Shown in pieces: positions 1-12,900 of a DNA stretch of 64,000 bases. The notes under the pieces are model-generated. The model ran no database searches. It was not told the DNA's origin and saw only the letters and a list, made by a program, of their open reading frames with translations. The DNA is from Formicarius rufipectus (Eukaryota; Chordata; Aves; Passeriformes; Formicariidae). A program made the position numbers and the translations under genes. The stretch's first letter is position 1. Each line of letters begins with the position of its first letter. The stretch spans positions 619,357 through 683,356 of the forward strand of contig VXAU01001873.1 of assembly GCA_013399695.1 (NCBI GenBank), read 5' to 3'.

Positions 1-1264
1 CTAGGAATTAATCAGATCTTCCAGACTACACTTCATCTGCTTCAAATTTACCAATAAGCTGGATCCAATATATCTGGAGTTTGCAAACCTAACACTTTGT
101 CAAAATAAACCAAAAGTAAATGCCAGTTATGCCATTCTCCAGGAGAAACTAGAGGTTGACATACTTGAGAGTTCTTGTGGTGCCAGAGAGTCTTCAGCAC
201 TCCTGGGAACCTGGGCCAAGCCACCTCCTCTCAGTCCCTCCCAGCACCGACCTCACCTATCCAAATGCACTGCACAAACTGGCAGGTGCTTGACCCTGCA
301 AACCCAACCTGCTGCTCTGGGAGTCCACCTGCCTCATAATGACAGGGAACATGTTCAAAAGACATGGATCTTCTCGGCTAAAAGCCTGCTGAGATCAGTC
401 AGACTCTTACCTGGGGAATATTAGAGATCAGCAATGACTGTGTGGTGACTATCCTGAGCAATGGGTGTGAGCTGCAGCCATACAGGGAGGGGGCATTTGC
501 TGCCAGAACACTGTTATTTATTTACTTTTTATCTCTGTTCTACCCTAACAAAAGCTATTCTTAAGTGACATCAGTCAAAGTAGTAAGATATAGAAGATCA
601 TGCAACTCAGCCCAAGAGCTGAGGGGAAAGAACACAGGTGAGCTTTGCAGTCCATCTGTGCAGGACTTCCTAAAGCTCTGTGTACAGAAAAGAGGGAGCT
701 ACATTATGTGGGGACACCACAAAAACTCCTCCTCCAGCAAAAGCAGCCACAGCCTGGGGGACCTCTGCAGGCTCCCTGTGAGGTGAAAGAGCAGGCAAGC
801 AGTCTGATATGAAACCCTGAAGTGTGACTGTCCTCTGGGTGGCCAGCTGAGGGTTAAAGAGACCCTTTGTGAGATGCTAAATGCACTTGTCTGGGCTGCC
901 CCTCAGGGCCCCCTCCTGCCCAGAGCAACAAACAGAGCTCTCTTGGAGCCAGGATCCAGAAACCCCGTCACTGCGGCTGCCTTGGAGAGCACCTCTGCCT
1001 CCAACCAGGACATGTGTGCTGCTGCCAGCCACAACTGTCCTCTGGCCAGCAGAGAAAACACTGTGGAGCTGCTGTGTCCAGCAGCACTCAGCTCCAGAGG
1101 CAGACTGCTGCATTCACACAAAGGGCAGCCGTGGAATGAGGGCATCCGCTCCAGCTGCTTCTGCCTTCCTAGGCCAGCAATGTGGTTGCCTGTCTGGGAG
1201 ATTTTCTTATTTACTATTTCTTTTGCATTGTCATATTTCAATGCAGATTGATAGCAATAGTTAC

Positions 1265-1372
1265 TGCATCAGGCAGGTGTGAGGATTGCTTAATTAATGT
1301 TTGTGAAGCACTTTTAGATCTGTAGATGAAAGCAGCTAAGAAATGCAGTGTATAATTATTATGTATTATTAA
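1265..1372 (+). repeat. Ancient MIR/L2-type SINE 3' tail
   Basis: The segment has the order typical of the 3' end of old amniote SINE/L2-derived repeats: a GTGAGGATT-like block, TTAATGTTTGTGAAGCACTT, an AGATC...GATGAAAG block and a tail of ATTATTATG-type repeats. The family assignment (MIR/L2-related) is from remembered consensus features. It is a truncated, diverged copy; only the 3' part is recognizable. Confidence 0.65.
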
Positions 1373-2802
1373 TAAACTCCTGGCACATTGACAGGAGGGA
1401 AGACAACATTTTTTTTTTATCCTTTTATTTTCTAAGAAGCTTCAACTTTTATGCTATGAAAGACAGATTTACCAAAAACTCAGAAGTAAGTAAACAAGGT
1501 GTGAAAGCTCCTTATTCCACCAGGGAGGCTGGGCTGCTCTGGCAAAGACAGCAAACGCTGCCTCAGAAAGTGAGTTCCACTCCCTGTCTACCCAGACACT
1601 TGAGGAATCCACTGCATTTTTGAGTGGACAGACATGGAGCAGTACAGGGTTGTTACGGGCACTGCTTATAGTGGAAGTGGCCAAATGCACCAATGACGAG
1701 AAGTGGAGAGTTTGTTCAATGTGTGATCGATGGCGTTGACACAAACATGTGCTGCAGAGGCAATGAAGGGTGCAAAGCAAGAGATGGACATTTTGAAACA
1801 AACAGAAAAATCACAGCTGTGTGAACCAAATTTCTTAGCGCTGAGAACGTGCCAGGCACAAATGAGATTCCCAGAAATATGAAGAAACCCAGTCTCAGAG
1901 GGATTCCTAAGCACTTCCATGGAAGCGGCAAATTTGTATGCACTACAGCTGCCACTAGAACACTACTGGCTGGAATCCAGCTGCACGAGAGAAAAAGGTG
2001 GTCCAGAGGTTAGGGGTAAACTACAACTCTGTCCTTTGCTCCGTCACAGACCCTGAGAAGACAGTTAGTCCCCCTGTACCCTCTCCAAGTAAGCCAGAGT
2101 AATCTCCTTGACAAGGCAACTGGGAAGACAAACACATCATGCACTGAAATGCCAGGACAGAGAAAGCCAGGGATGGAGAGACACCAAAGCACTGCAGGAA
2201 AGAATAGAAAACGACTGGACATAGTCACACAAAAGGGTCCTCAGGCAGCCAAGTTGCTGCTCCTGGTGCTTTGTGCCACAACACGTTTCCATTCCCAGTT
2301 TGTGCTGCCATCACATATCATTGAAACCAGCCAAGCAAAGCGCAGCTGGCATGTGGAAGAGATTCCCTGTCATGGAAAGTGTGCTTGCTGTAGTTCCTGT
2401 CTCTACCAAGGATTTTAGGTGGTGACATTCTGACAGACCTCTTTGCTCACATCTTCAATTTATTCTTTTAGCAAAATGATAGTTTTTAAGAGATACCCAC
2501 AAGAAATCTGAAGTCTGAAAGCAAATTTGGTAAGCACAATCATGCTTTAGGAAACATTTTGCCCATCAGTACCAACAATAGAGCATTTCTGGTGTTTATG
2601 ATGTTTGTGCACTGCATATGAGATTTACAGCTCCATTTTGTTCAAAAATGAGCAAGAGCAAATGGACTTAAATAAAATAAACCCAAACTAATCTGTGCTT
2701 TTGGCTAGAGACTCTACATGAATCCTAGTCCAAACAGTATTGAATAAGTCCAACTCATAATAACAATAACAGGAACTGATTACATACTGCAGGACACACA
2801 CG

Positions 2803-2926
2803 TGAAAAGAAAAGAAAAACCAAAAAAATAAATAAAAACAAAAAACCAAAACCAAACCAAACAAAACCAAGAAACAAACCAACCAAAAAAACCCAAAAAA
2901 AGCCCAAAACAAAAACATAAACAACC
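2803..2926. repeat. A/C-rich low-complexity tract
   Basis: About 120 bp consist almost only of A and C on the plus strand (AAAAC, CCAAA and CAAAC variants), after a short GAAAAGAAAAG segment. In the KCNB1 primary transcript it would read as a U/G-rich tract. It could be a degenerate retroelement tail, but no element body was recognized beside it. Confidence 0.8.
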
Positions 2927-4069
2927 TTTCAAATAAATTTTTCTTTCCAGTTGCTTTGACTCTTCACCAGCTTTTATTAGTGACATATGTTTTTTATCAG
3001 ATTAGATTGATGCCTAGATGGATGTTGTCAGTATGAGTTTCAGGAGCCACCAACAAGTGCTTTGTTACCAATTTCTCTTACCCAAACCCCCATTTCAAAC
3101 ATATGACCCAGAGCCCAGGTACTAAGCCCAGCTAAGGCCCCACTGCAGTGCCAGCCCCTCAGGGAAGGGTCCCAAATCACCCACTGCCATGGGACCAAAG
3201 GTCCAAAAGGCTGGAGCAGAGTAACCCCAAACTTCAGCAAAACCACTCACAGGAATCACAATGGGACTGGGAGAGACTAGTGAATGGAGAAAGGGGGGGA
3301 CTCCTAAAAATGCAGGTGTGTCTTTGAGGCCAGGCTGAAGGAGCTCCCGACAGCCCACCCTCTGCCCCTCACCCCTGTACTGCACTACCACGGGCGGCAA
3401 TTGCTGTGTCTGAGGAGACACCATTCCTGTTGAGTAATGCTTGAGTTGTTCATTATATTTGCTGTGGTCAAGTGGAGCTGGTTGCTCAGATTAGTTCTTA
3501 ATTGGCAATAAATACCTTCCTTATACAGGTTAACTTGGATACAAAGAAACACCCCCTATGCAAGAGCAGTTTTAATATATGTGCATGCATATCAATATAT
3601 ATGATAGTGAATATGCATTGTGATTTAATCATTTTGCAACACAGGATTTTTTAATATTTGGTAGTCTAGTATTTTTGTTATTCTCTTGCTATTCAAAGCA
3701 GTTTAGCAGCATCCCCTCCCCAGAGCCAGAGTCGCACCAGAGCACGTGAAAAACATTCCAATACAGACCTTCTGCTTTTAGATCTCCCAGAGCAAAATCT
3801 GCTATTTTTCTGTAACCACCCATTCCTCAAACCTGACAAAGCTTTCCAGCACCTTCCCATGCAGGCTGAACTCATTCCAGTAGGAATACCTGTGCTGAAA
3901 CAAGGAGAGGTTTGATTTTGCACTCTGTCCCCTTGGATAAACTGTCAAAGACCCTCCAGCACCTTTCCTTCTGTAAGATCTCACTGTAGGCAGCAGGCAG
4001 GGACTGCTGGAAGATCATCCATACCACCAAAACATCTTGGTGACATGGGACAAGGGGAAGCTGGGCTTC

Positions 4070-4243
4070 CCCCCGAGCTCTGCCCTGGCCTTCCTTGCTG
4101 CCCTTGGGCGACGGTCACCTCTTCACTTTAAGATGGGGATAATACATATATCACAGGTTTGTCCTGGCCTGAACTAATCCATCTTTTTAAAGCACCTTGA
4201 GAGCTTTGCTTGATGAGCATAGACATTGTAATACTCATCTGTT
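4070..4243 (+). repeat. Ancient MIR/L2-type SINE fragment
   Basis: Reading left to right the segment shows a CCCTTGGGC...TCACCTCTTCACTT block, then GATGGGGATAATAC, a TCACAGGTTTGT block, then TTTAAAGCACCTTGAGAGC, GATGAGCATAGA and GTAATACTC. This is the order of conserved pieces in MIR-like vertebrate SINEs (core followed by an L2-like tail). It is diverged and has small indels, as expected for a very old insertion in the intron. Confidence 0.7.
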
Positions 4244-7200
4244 CCCATTACATTCAGTGGGAGTTTGACCCTACACAGCAGCAGGAGTGGGGCTGCTGGT
4301 GTTATTGTGGGAGCTAGGATACAAACGTGCTTGGGATGCAGTGTTTGGGAAGGGGCCAGAGCAGGCACAAAGGCACAGCACCTGCCTAGGGATGCTCAGC
4401 ACTCTTCCAGGTTCACTCTACAATAAAGGGTAGAAATTTTCATTAAAAATCAGAACAAAACCCCTCCAAGTCCTACCGGCACACGTGTTCAGATAGTGCC
4501 AGGCTGGGTAGGAGACAGGAGAGACCAAAAGAAAAGGTAGGACAGTGGGGAGAATCCAGAGACTAGGCAAAGGGGGGGAAGCTCACTACAAGGCTTACTT
4601 TTGCTGTACTGAGCAACTGAGAATGCCAGGAGGTGAACAAGTGGCTCTGTTGCCTCAGGGACTAAACTTAGGGCAAGGTCATTGTAAGGACGAAGAGTGC
4701 TAAAGCAGCTCAGGTATGCCAGTCAAGCGGTGAGGAGGGATCACTGAGCTGTCGCCAGCTCATCAATCCTTGGCACAAAGCAACAAGGAGCTGATTCAGC
4801 CCCCTTGGCCCTGGAGGCTGGTTAGGACAGACACCCTAAGCTCAGTTGTGCCACGGTGCCAGTGCTCCCAGTCCCCATGCAACACAGGAAGCCAACCCAG
4901 CTCAGGATGGAGCTGAGCCCCTTGATCTAAGACTCAAACTGGGCAACTCTCATCACAGTCAGGGTCTGATCCTTGTCTGTCTGAACCCAGCAGAAGCAGT
5001 AACAACATAGAGCTTCTGTGTACAGCTCTCTGAGAGAGGGCTCATATTAATGCCTTGCTCACATTCACTGGCCACATTGTGCCTCTGCTGCTGCCAGATC
5101 TCTCCACGGAGTAAATCATATTGACTATGTTTATTATAAGAACTAAGTGATCAGCTGTGAACTTTCTTTGACATAAATATTTTGCCATTAGCAATGACAA
5201 AGAGCAACGCTCATGTTGTAAAAGTAACATTAGATTATTCCTCTCCACGGGGGCATTCACATCAGGAGAAATCAGAAGGAAATTGTGATTGGAGGAATGG
5301 ATAAAAGGAGGAATGTGACGGCAAGAATATTTATCCCACTGTGTAAGAAGAGTTAAGAGAAAAACAGTGTTTTTGAAAAGTGAAAAGAATGGATTTTTCC
5401 AGGGAGCTCTAGAGTGCCTGTGCAAAGCCAGCTCTGACCCTGCCATGGTCAGGGTGTACCTGCAGGACAAGGTCTGGGGGAGCCACACATGCAGGTGCTT
5501 TGCACAGGTACCAGCCAGAGCTGCACCTGCACATTATACCACACCAGCATCTCTGGGGAAGAGGATCAGGCCCAGCCCTTTTCTTCTGAATCCCATTATT
5601 ACCAAACCTCTGCAGTTACAGCTGAACAAAGCAGGGATTTTCCATTGTTGCAAGACTTCCTACTTTTTCACTGATGATGGTGCCTCAAACCCTGTCTCGT
5701 CTCAGGCTGAACAGGATGGGACAATGATGAGCAGCAAAGGGAATGAATTTCTCTGAGGAGATTTTTTCAAAGGTACAAATGAGAGCTGGTGCTTTAAAAA
5801 TAGCATTGACTGTACTTCTATAGCACACATCCTCCAAGGAATTCAGCCCAAGCATGTAAGCTTTCAATTCCCTCCCAATGTAGGCAGGCTCACAAGGATG
5901 TGGATGCTCAAGCAGGACCACAAACTCACTTCCAGGCTCTCCTAGCAGAAAGTTGAAGTTAAAAATCCAGAAGGATGCCTACATGTGTGTTCACTCATAC
6001 TGTACTTCATGGACTGGATGGCAAGTACATCAAAATAAAGACCAGGTTTAGCAATTAACTTTCCTTTTTCAAAATTCTTCAGGGACTGCAGAGCCACAGG
6101 CTTAGATTGGCAACCTGTACCATCTTCAGGCAGGAAGTGCCAGGCAACTGCCTGCCTGGATCCAAGGGCTGCAGTAACAGGTCTGGGGAAAGGATCACTT
6201 TAAAAGGGTGAGGAACCCTGGAGAGCTCAGAACAAGCTCATTGTTGGGGGATGCATCCCATGCAGGATGCAATGCCATCAGCCAGGGCGTGTTACAAGGA
6301 CTCCCAACACGACTCTTTAGAGCCAGGAAAGAATCACAGGACACAGTTATCAGGCAGGCAGCATTACTGGGGTTTGGGAGGGGCTTTTTCCCCCCAATCT
6401 GGATTTTGTGGAGGCTGTAATGGAGAGGAGTTCTGGGAACTCTGGGCTTAGCAATACATTGTGGGAAGGTCATCACTGAGACAGATGCAGAGGACACATC
6501 ACAGGAAACTAAACATAGGAATTAAGGCTCTCCCAACTAAGGATTTAAGTCCACTAGAAGGACACAAGCACCCAGAAAGAAGCTGCAGGATGAAAATAAA
6601 TTTATGCAGAACAGTAATCAATCATGCGTCCACAGGACAGTGCTGTGCTAGAAACTCAGTGACTAGCTATAGACCAAAGTGGCAAATCCCTGAACCCAGG
6701 GGACAGGCTTTGGAATGAGCCTCTGCTTTTGAGGATCTCTAAAGATAGAGTTCACTGTGGATGAAGGGGAAAAGTCTCCTATATATAGCAAAAAAGCCAA
6801 GGCAGTAGCTGCACCCCACACAAAGTCACAGATGCAAGCAAAACACGGGCAATCTGACTATAATAGTCTAAGCCAACATCTGCCCTGTGATGGGACCCTC
6901 AGAAACAAACAAAACATGGCTAAGATGTGACCCCTGCAATTCAGGAGAGGGGTTTCCTCTGCTGAATGCTAAATTCAGCCAGGTTTAGAGATGAATGAAA
7001 ACTGTGCACCATAAGGGAGGGCCAGGAATAGAAAGCCCATGTGGGGGAAGAACACTCTAGATGTAGCAAATGCATCTCCAAGAGGCTTTTATCATTCTTA
7101 TTTTGTCACTACTATCAACAATAATAAGAAAAGAGCTTACAGAGCAGCCTCCCCAGTCCCTAAGCAATGCATCCAGAGATTAGCAGCAGAGAGCAGTGGG

Positions 7201-7569
7201 CAGCAGAGAAAATCTGTTCAAGGAACGTAGAGGCATGCATAATGAGATTATGGAACTGGAGTTGCATGTTTTGAAGGATAAATGTGATATTATTGCACGG
7301 GCAGAGGCATAGCAGGAGCAGGGGAAAGGATGAGAAATAGCCTGTCAGAAGGGAGGGATTGCTGCAGCTGAGCTCCAACAGGACAGGGACAAGTGGGAAG
7401 TGGAGGCAGTGAGGAGGAGAGGAAGTGCACATCCTACTTGACATGCAGATATGCAGAGAAGCTTTTTGCAAAGTGGGTGATGTCATCGTGTTTTTCTCAG
7501 CCTTCAGGACAGCAAGAGAAAAATAGATGAAACCAGCACATGCAGAGGAGTCTGTAAGACGAGCAGACT

Positions 7570-7585
7570 CCCCCCCCCCCCCCTN
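7570..7585. repeat. Poly-C run with one undetermined base
   Basis: Fourteen C residues are followed by T and a single N at 7585. The N next to a long homopolymer points to a sequencing or consensus ambiguity, so the run length should not be trusted. Confidence 0.9.
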
Positions 7586-10500
7586 TGCTCAAATATTGAT
7601 CGGGGAAATAATTTGTAAGGACTAAAGGAGGAGAATAAATCCTTTCTTCTTAAGAGGCAAAGAGCACAATGCTTTTGCAGAGTTGATGGAAAGGTCCAGG
7701 TCATCAGAGAATTTCCAAAATCATCTAAGATGTTGACTTGGTCTGATTTGTTATTTGTTTATACTGGAGAACAGGAAACAACTGCAGTCTGTGATTTTTC
7801 AGGATACCACACGAAGTCTAGTTGAAATTACAGCTAGGCTGGTTCTCCTGAGGGGCACGAGTGTCTCACCAGGCAGATGAGAGACCCACAGACCCCACCT
7901 TGGTTAGTAGAAAGAAACAGCTTCAGGAGGGACTGTGGCAAGCCAGGGCTGCCAGCTGGGCTGTGGGTGACAGGAACCAGCTGCCCAGGCTTAGCCTTGG
8001 CAAGAGAAAGAGCAATTGTGATTAGAAGTTCAAGCTAGAGTGCTGGAGCACTGCTGGCCACTACTGCCCTGGCATGGACACTAAGCCCCAAGGAAAAACA
8101 GGAGTTCTGCTTGCCTTCTGGAGAGATGCTCTTCTTTCTGAGGAAAGGAAGACTACCATGCAACAACAACAAAAATGCAGCAAACCCAATCCCCTAAAGC
8201 CCAAACTCCCAACAGCCCAAAAGACAGCACCAACTCTCAGCATTTAACTGGCCCCAGTGTAACTCTGTGAAGTTCTGCAGAGAGCTGGTGAGGAGGGGTC
8301 AGGTGCAGTGCTAACACACAGCCAGTGCCGACAGCCAAAGCCCCCCATGCTGGAGCAGGAGTTGGGCAACAAGCACAGCTATGGAGGATTGTGTTGGCTT
8401 TGAGGGAGAACCTGCACTTGTAGCCATTTTCATGACTTCTTAAAGAGAACAAGCATCTTGTATTTTTTGCAGTTGATACATGAAAAGGCCTTGAGTGGCA
8501 CAAGTCTGAAAAAAAGACTAAGCGACAGTAGTTCAGGTTTCCCCAGCAGTGGTTTTAGGCCTTTGCATGACATTAAACCTCACAACCATTTACTTTGTTC
8601 CCTTTCCCTAGGAATGGTTTGAGCTCCCAGACCTGGCAAAGCAGATGGAGTCTGGCTTTAGGAAAGGAGACAGAAGTTCCCAGATGCCCATGGCCTCAGC
8701 AAAAGCACTCCACAGAGCAGGCAGCTGAGGAAAGCTGGCCAGGAGCTGTCAGGCAGAGGCTCAGATTTAGCAAACACAGCTCAAAAGGGATCCTGGGCAC
8801 AGCTGGAGAGGTCAGATAACAGGTCAGGCTGCCAAGTCCCTCTCCCATGTCCTTCCATCAGAAGCTGAAGTGTGAGTCCAACCTATTCAATATGTGGGTT
8901 GAATTCTCATGAAGGTGATCAAAGCAAAGGGAATACTCCAGCTCGAGGGAAAAGTTATCCACCAGCAGGGAGCAAATCGGATAAAGAACAGGCTTAGCCA
9001 CACTTCTGTCCCTGCTTGCTAAGCTAATTGTTCATCAGGCCTGTTTTCCCTGCTACATTGGAAATGAGTGGGAATCTGTGTTTGGGAACTGCTGGAATAT
9101 TTGAGGTCTGAGAACATACAGCATCACTTTTATTGCAGTAATGAAGGCACAGAATGGCATCTTTAAATGGTAGGGGTAATGATGCATTACCATTCAGTCT
9201 CAATTAATCCAGAGCCTGCAAAGTCGAGTGCACTTACTCTGAAAATTTTCTCAGAAAATGAAGCTAGAGTGTATTTCATTTATAAATCACAAAAGACACT
9301 TATTTGGCAAGAATGACCCCTGCTCATATACAATAAATCATGAACATCAACAGTCTCTAATGGATTTTGAGTCAGTGCCACAGACAGTGAAGCCCAGGGC
9401 CTGTGTTTCAGGATTCCAGGACTGTGCCAAAGGAGTCTTATAAATTATTAATGCATTCAGCACAGTGTCATCTGTGCCACTGGAGAGAGAGAGACACATT
9501 CTGGGACTTTGTCATTTAAAAAAGTGATAAGGGGTTCAGCAGCCAGACCACGCCTCTCCCTTCGCCTGCCAGGATGAGCCAGTTAGCTCTACTCTTCATA
9601 AAATCCCTTCCCCAAACTTTCATACACGGTCTTGGTTCACGATGTGCAGCATTTTGAGAAGAGAAAAGAGAGGGAAAGAAGTCTTGTTTTCCACAAGTAG
9701 CCCACCACAGCCAGACCTCCTGAGGGACAAAGCTAAGGTTTGCATTCACCAACACACGTACAAGGAGGTGCATGACAGAGGTAGCTGGGGCCTCTTTTTA
9801 CTTTGCCATACAGTGAGGGCATTTCTCCAGGTACATAGAAAATTCAAGTTTTGATCCCTACTGCTCGGTCTCTCATGCTTTTCAGTTAGTCATTCCACAG
9901 TTTTCAACCTCTCCCCCTTCACTTTTGTCCCCATGGTTACTGAATCACTGTTCACAGAGATTTTCCTCACTCAAGAAAATGTGACTAACACGAGGCAGCT
10001 AAATTATCAGAGCCAACTCTGATACCGATTTCTCCCATCATGGATTTTGTCTTCAAAATGCCTTCAAATAGATCTGTTGCACTGGCACCGACTACAGAGT
10101 AACCAGCACTTAGCAATTGACAGAGAGCTGCATCACTGTTGCACAGGGAGACTTAAAATAAGCTGGAATCAGGTAAAGGATGAAATCCAGACACAAGTTT
10201 TAGCAAACTCACAGCCTAGGACCTGCATGATGCAAATAACTTGGAGATGCATTTGACAACAAAAAATTTAAATTAAGGCCTAGAATGGAAGACATGGCAT
10301 TATTTTCTGATTGGACCTAGCTCTAAAAGTTCAAGCAGATTTCCTCTTCTTGAAGGCCAGTTTGTCTGAGCAGCAGGAGACATGCTTGTTTTAGGCCCAA
10401 AGAAATCTCTACTACAAACTGCACCAAGATAGGCCACTGGATAACAAGTGTAAAACCTCCAGCCACAGCGACTGTTATCTGTTTTTCCATTGCTCAGTGA

Positions 10501-10744
10501 ATCTTCTCCCACACTGAGCAGCCCAGGCAGCCCCAGGGAAGCCCAAAACAGACCACTTCCAAAGTGCACATAAAAAAATATTTTAAAACTCATTTGCATC
10601 CAAGGGGCATGTCTCCCCTTTACTCATCTGACCAGCCATAAGTGCCTAGACACTAAAGCAAGAGCAGCAGGACGAGGCCTTGTGTAAGTGCCACCAGCCA
10701 TGAACCAGGAGAGAAAGACTTGAGAACAAACATGGAACTCTTAC

Positions 10745-11311
10745 CTTGGCCGCTACAGAGGAGTTGGGCTTCTCCAGGAGGTCCCAGAGCTTTTTCCTTT
10801 TCTCAGCACAGCAAGTGTTATCGAATTCCTCCCCTTCCCTTTCCCTCAGGGTCTCAGCTTCTCTCTTCAGCTCCTCATTCATCTGCTCCTTCTTCTGGTG
10901 GTAGCGGGCCTGGCAGCAGGACTCCAGGTAGATCTCGTCCACCCCCCAGTAGTCCAGCTCCTGGCTGAAGGACAAGGCGCACATCTCCTCCATCATGTGC
11001 AGCTTGCCAGTACGGTAGAAGTTCAAGATTGAGGTGAACGCCCCAGGATGCCTGTCGAAGAAGTACTCATTCTCCTCCAGGTTGTAGTCATCACAGATCT
11101 CCATGAGGGAGTCGTGCGTGTTGCAGTCTCTGAGCTTACCCAGCCTGGTCCGTGGCAACCTGTCCAGGGTCCGCCAGAGAACCTCGTGGGCCAACCCCCC
11201 CACGTTGAGCTTGACCCTTCGGGAGCAGGCCTTGCTCCTGACGATCTCGGTGGGGTCCGGAGGCAAAGAGGTAGTAGAGCGAGATCCATGCTTATTCATC
11301 CCCAGAGGCAT
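10745..11311 (-). CDS. KCNB1: KCNB1 coding exon 1 (Kv2.1 potassium channel, N-terminal T1 domain)
   Basis: This exon encodes the first 189 residues of Kv2.1, the delayed-rectifier voltage-gated K+ channel of neuronal soma, dendrites and endocrine cells. The cytoplasmic T1 domain (about residues 33-135) sets tetramer assembly; it carries the non-Shaker zinc motif H-x5-C-x20-CC (His105, Cys111, Cys132, Cys133). Recognizable blocks are SRRVKLNVGGL, HEVLWRTLDRLPRTRLGKL and EYFFDRHPGAF, ending KPNSSVAAK. The N-terminus MPLGMNKHGSRS and the TCCAEKRKK segment fit KCNB1 rather than KCNB2. The ATG at 11309-11311 is the first in-frame ATG and has G at -3; the open frame continues upstream only from a GTG. 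The exon ends phase 0 at a consensus donor, where mammalian KCNB1 has its only coding-region intron. No frameshift or missing key residue is seen. The channel core is outside the window. Confidence 0.97.
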
Positions 11312-12900
11312 CGCTGGTCCCGCTCGGGCTGGACGCTCCACGGTGCGGCGCGGGGGCTCTGCTCACCTCTCCTTCCCCTCCATGCCCCAGAGCTGGAAGA
11401 GAAGCCGCGCGTGGGTGCGGGGAGAGAGGGGCCGCCCGCGGGGGCGGCTGCGGGAGCGGCGGCCCCGCTAATCTGCGAGGGGGCGGCGGCGCTGTCCGCC
11501 CGCCGGTGCTGAACCACGTGCGGGACGGCGGGCACGGCCGGGGTGGGCACGGCGCTGCCCCGACAGCCGGGGGAGCGCTGGCACCGCGCCCCCCACCCCC
11601 CCGACCCCCGGGGGTCCCCACGACCCCGCCGGGGCGGCCCCCTCCTCGTGCCCCCCGCCCTGCCCCCAGCCGTGTGGGTTGCGGGAGCATGCGGAGGCTT
11701 TTAGTGACTCCAGCCTTGCAGATTTCCCGAGCAAAGAGCTGAGGCAGGAAAAAGGGGGGGGGGGCTTTCCAGCCACTCTAACGACGTGCTCTGCCTCTCC
11801 GGGATGCCCAGGGACGCCCCCCGCACCCCCACGCCGGCCTCTACATAACCGGGAAAGCAAAGAAAACGGGAATAAGGGAAAACCCCGAGCCCGCCTTAGG
11901 GAGCCGGGTGGCTCGCGACAGCCCCGAGCACTGTTGCTTACACAAGATGGCACGAAGAGAAACCCCAGCGCAGCCGGGAGCGGCTCCTCCGTGCCCAGCC
12001 GGGGCTCGGCCCCATCCCCACCGACCCGGGTGCCCCCGGCCCCAAAAACGAAGCCCCGCCGCCGCCTCCCGGCCGCCGCCGCACACGGAGAGGGGCTCTC
12101 CCGGCTCTGCCCGAGCCCTGCCCTCACCTACCTCCTCCTGCGGGCTCCCAGCGAGGCCGTGCGGGTTGTGCGGGGCCGAGGGCGGCTACATCCTGCGGCG
12201 GGGCGGGCGGCAGGGGCGGCCCCGCTCGCATCCCCCCGCGGGCAGCCTCAAGGCGGAGGGATGGCGGCGGCGCTCCCGGCTGTCCGCGGAGCCCAGGGGG
12301 AGGGGAAGGGAAACGAGGTAAATCGTATCCTTCAGCGAAAACCTTCCCGAGGCCTTCCCCCGACCGCAGCTCCTCGCTCCTGCCTACAGCCAGCGCCGGA
12401 GCCGCGTCCGCCGCCGCGCCCAGCCCTCTCTCGTGCGGACACAAAGGAAAGCGCCGGTGCTCCCTCCCGCTGCCTCGGAGCGGAGATCAACAAGTGCGGC
12501 GCGGAGCTCCGGCGCCGCCGAGCGCGGCTGTCCCGGCGCGGGGCGGGCGGACCGGGGCGCACCGGAGGAAGGGCAGCTCCACCGTGAGCTGGAGCCCAGC
12601 ATTGCAGCGCCCCGGGGCCGCTCCGCACCGGGCAGCGCACCCGGCCAGCCGCAGCCTCGCTCCCTAAGGCGATGCGGCCGCTCCGCCGGCTCCCGTTGCC
12701 GTCACCCCTGAAAACAGGATCGGGGGTCGGTGCCAAAGAAAAGCGACGAGCGCAGCGCACCGGTCAGCCCAGCGGGGCCCCCGGTGCCTCGCGAGCAGCA
12801 GAGCTCGGGAAGGCTGCTCATCGCCCCGGGTGGGAAGGCAAACCGGGCCCTCGCCCCCACCTCAGCTGCCCCTCGTCGAAGGAACGAGCCTGTTCTCACA
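10790..12900 (-). promoter_or_regulatory. KCNB1: CpG island covering KCNB1 exon 1, 5'UTR and promoter
   Basis: GC content and CpG density rise sharply across exon 1 and stay high to about 12.9 kb, then fall to background. The 5'UTR and transcription start must lie upstream of 11311 on the minus strand; no TATA box was seen just upstream, so dispersed CpG-type initiation is inferred. The island holds an RE1-like element, a CACGTG E-box (11515-11520), YY1-like AAGATGGC (plus strand, about 11945) and GATGGCGGC (about 12260), and several long G or C runs. Large open frames on both strands here are what GC-rich DNA gives by chance and are not called as genes. Confidence 0.8.
11488..11513 (-). promoter_or_regulatory. 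RE1/REST (NRSF)-like site with expanded half-site spacing
   Basis: On the minus strand the left half-site TTCAGCACC (11505-11513) is followed, after seven bases, by the right half-site GGACAGCGCC (11488-11497). Both halves match the REST consensus perfectly as I know it; the canonical site has two bases between them. Added spacing of about five or more bases is a described atypical REST arrangement. The site lies 177-202 bp upstream of the KCNB1 start codon, in the expected 5'UTR or proximal promoter, beside a CACGTG E-box. REST represses neuronal genes in non-neuronal cells, which would fit KCNB1. Binding is inferred, not shown. Confidence 0.6.

Larger units (their letters stand above)
1..10744 (-). 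other. KCNB1: KCNB1 intron 1 (5' part, continues off the left edge)
   Basis: This stretch lies directly downstream, in the minus-strand sense, of a clear splice donor (AAG then gtaagag) that ends the first KCNB1 coding exon. The second coding exon, which carries the transmembrane channel core, is not in the window; in mammals this intron is very long. I looked on both strands for conserved coding segments, tRNA and other RNA genes and saw none. The open frames here are short and repeat-poor in protein-like composition. Contents are old SINE relics near 1.3 and 4.1 kb, an A/C-rich stretch near 2.8 kb and a poly-C run near 7.6 kb; the rest is ordinary unique intron sequence. Confidence 0.85.

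Noticed and set aside
11309..11341. Upstream in-frame extension of KCNB1 starting at 11341
   Set aside because: The codon there is GTG, not ATG; the first ATG (11309-11311) matches the known N-terminus of Kv2.1.
11679..12587. 302-codon plus-strand frame in the KCNB1 CpG island
   Set aside because: Pro/Arg/Gly/Ala-rich composition typical of chance frames in CpG islands, with overlapping frames open on both strands.
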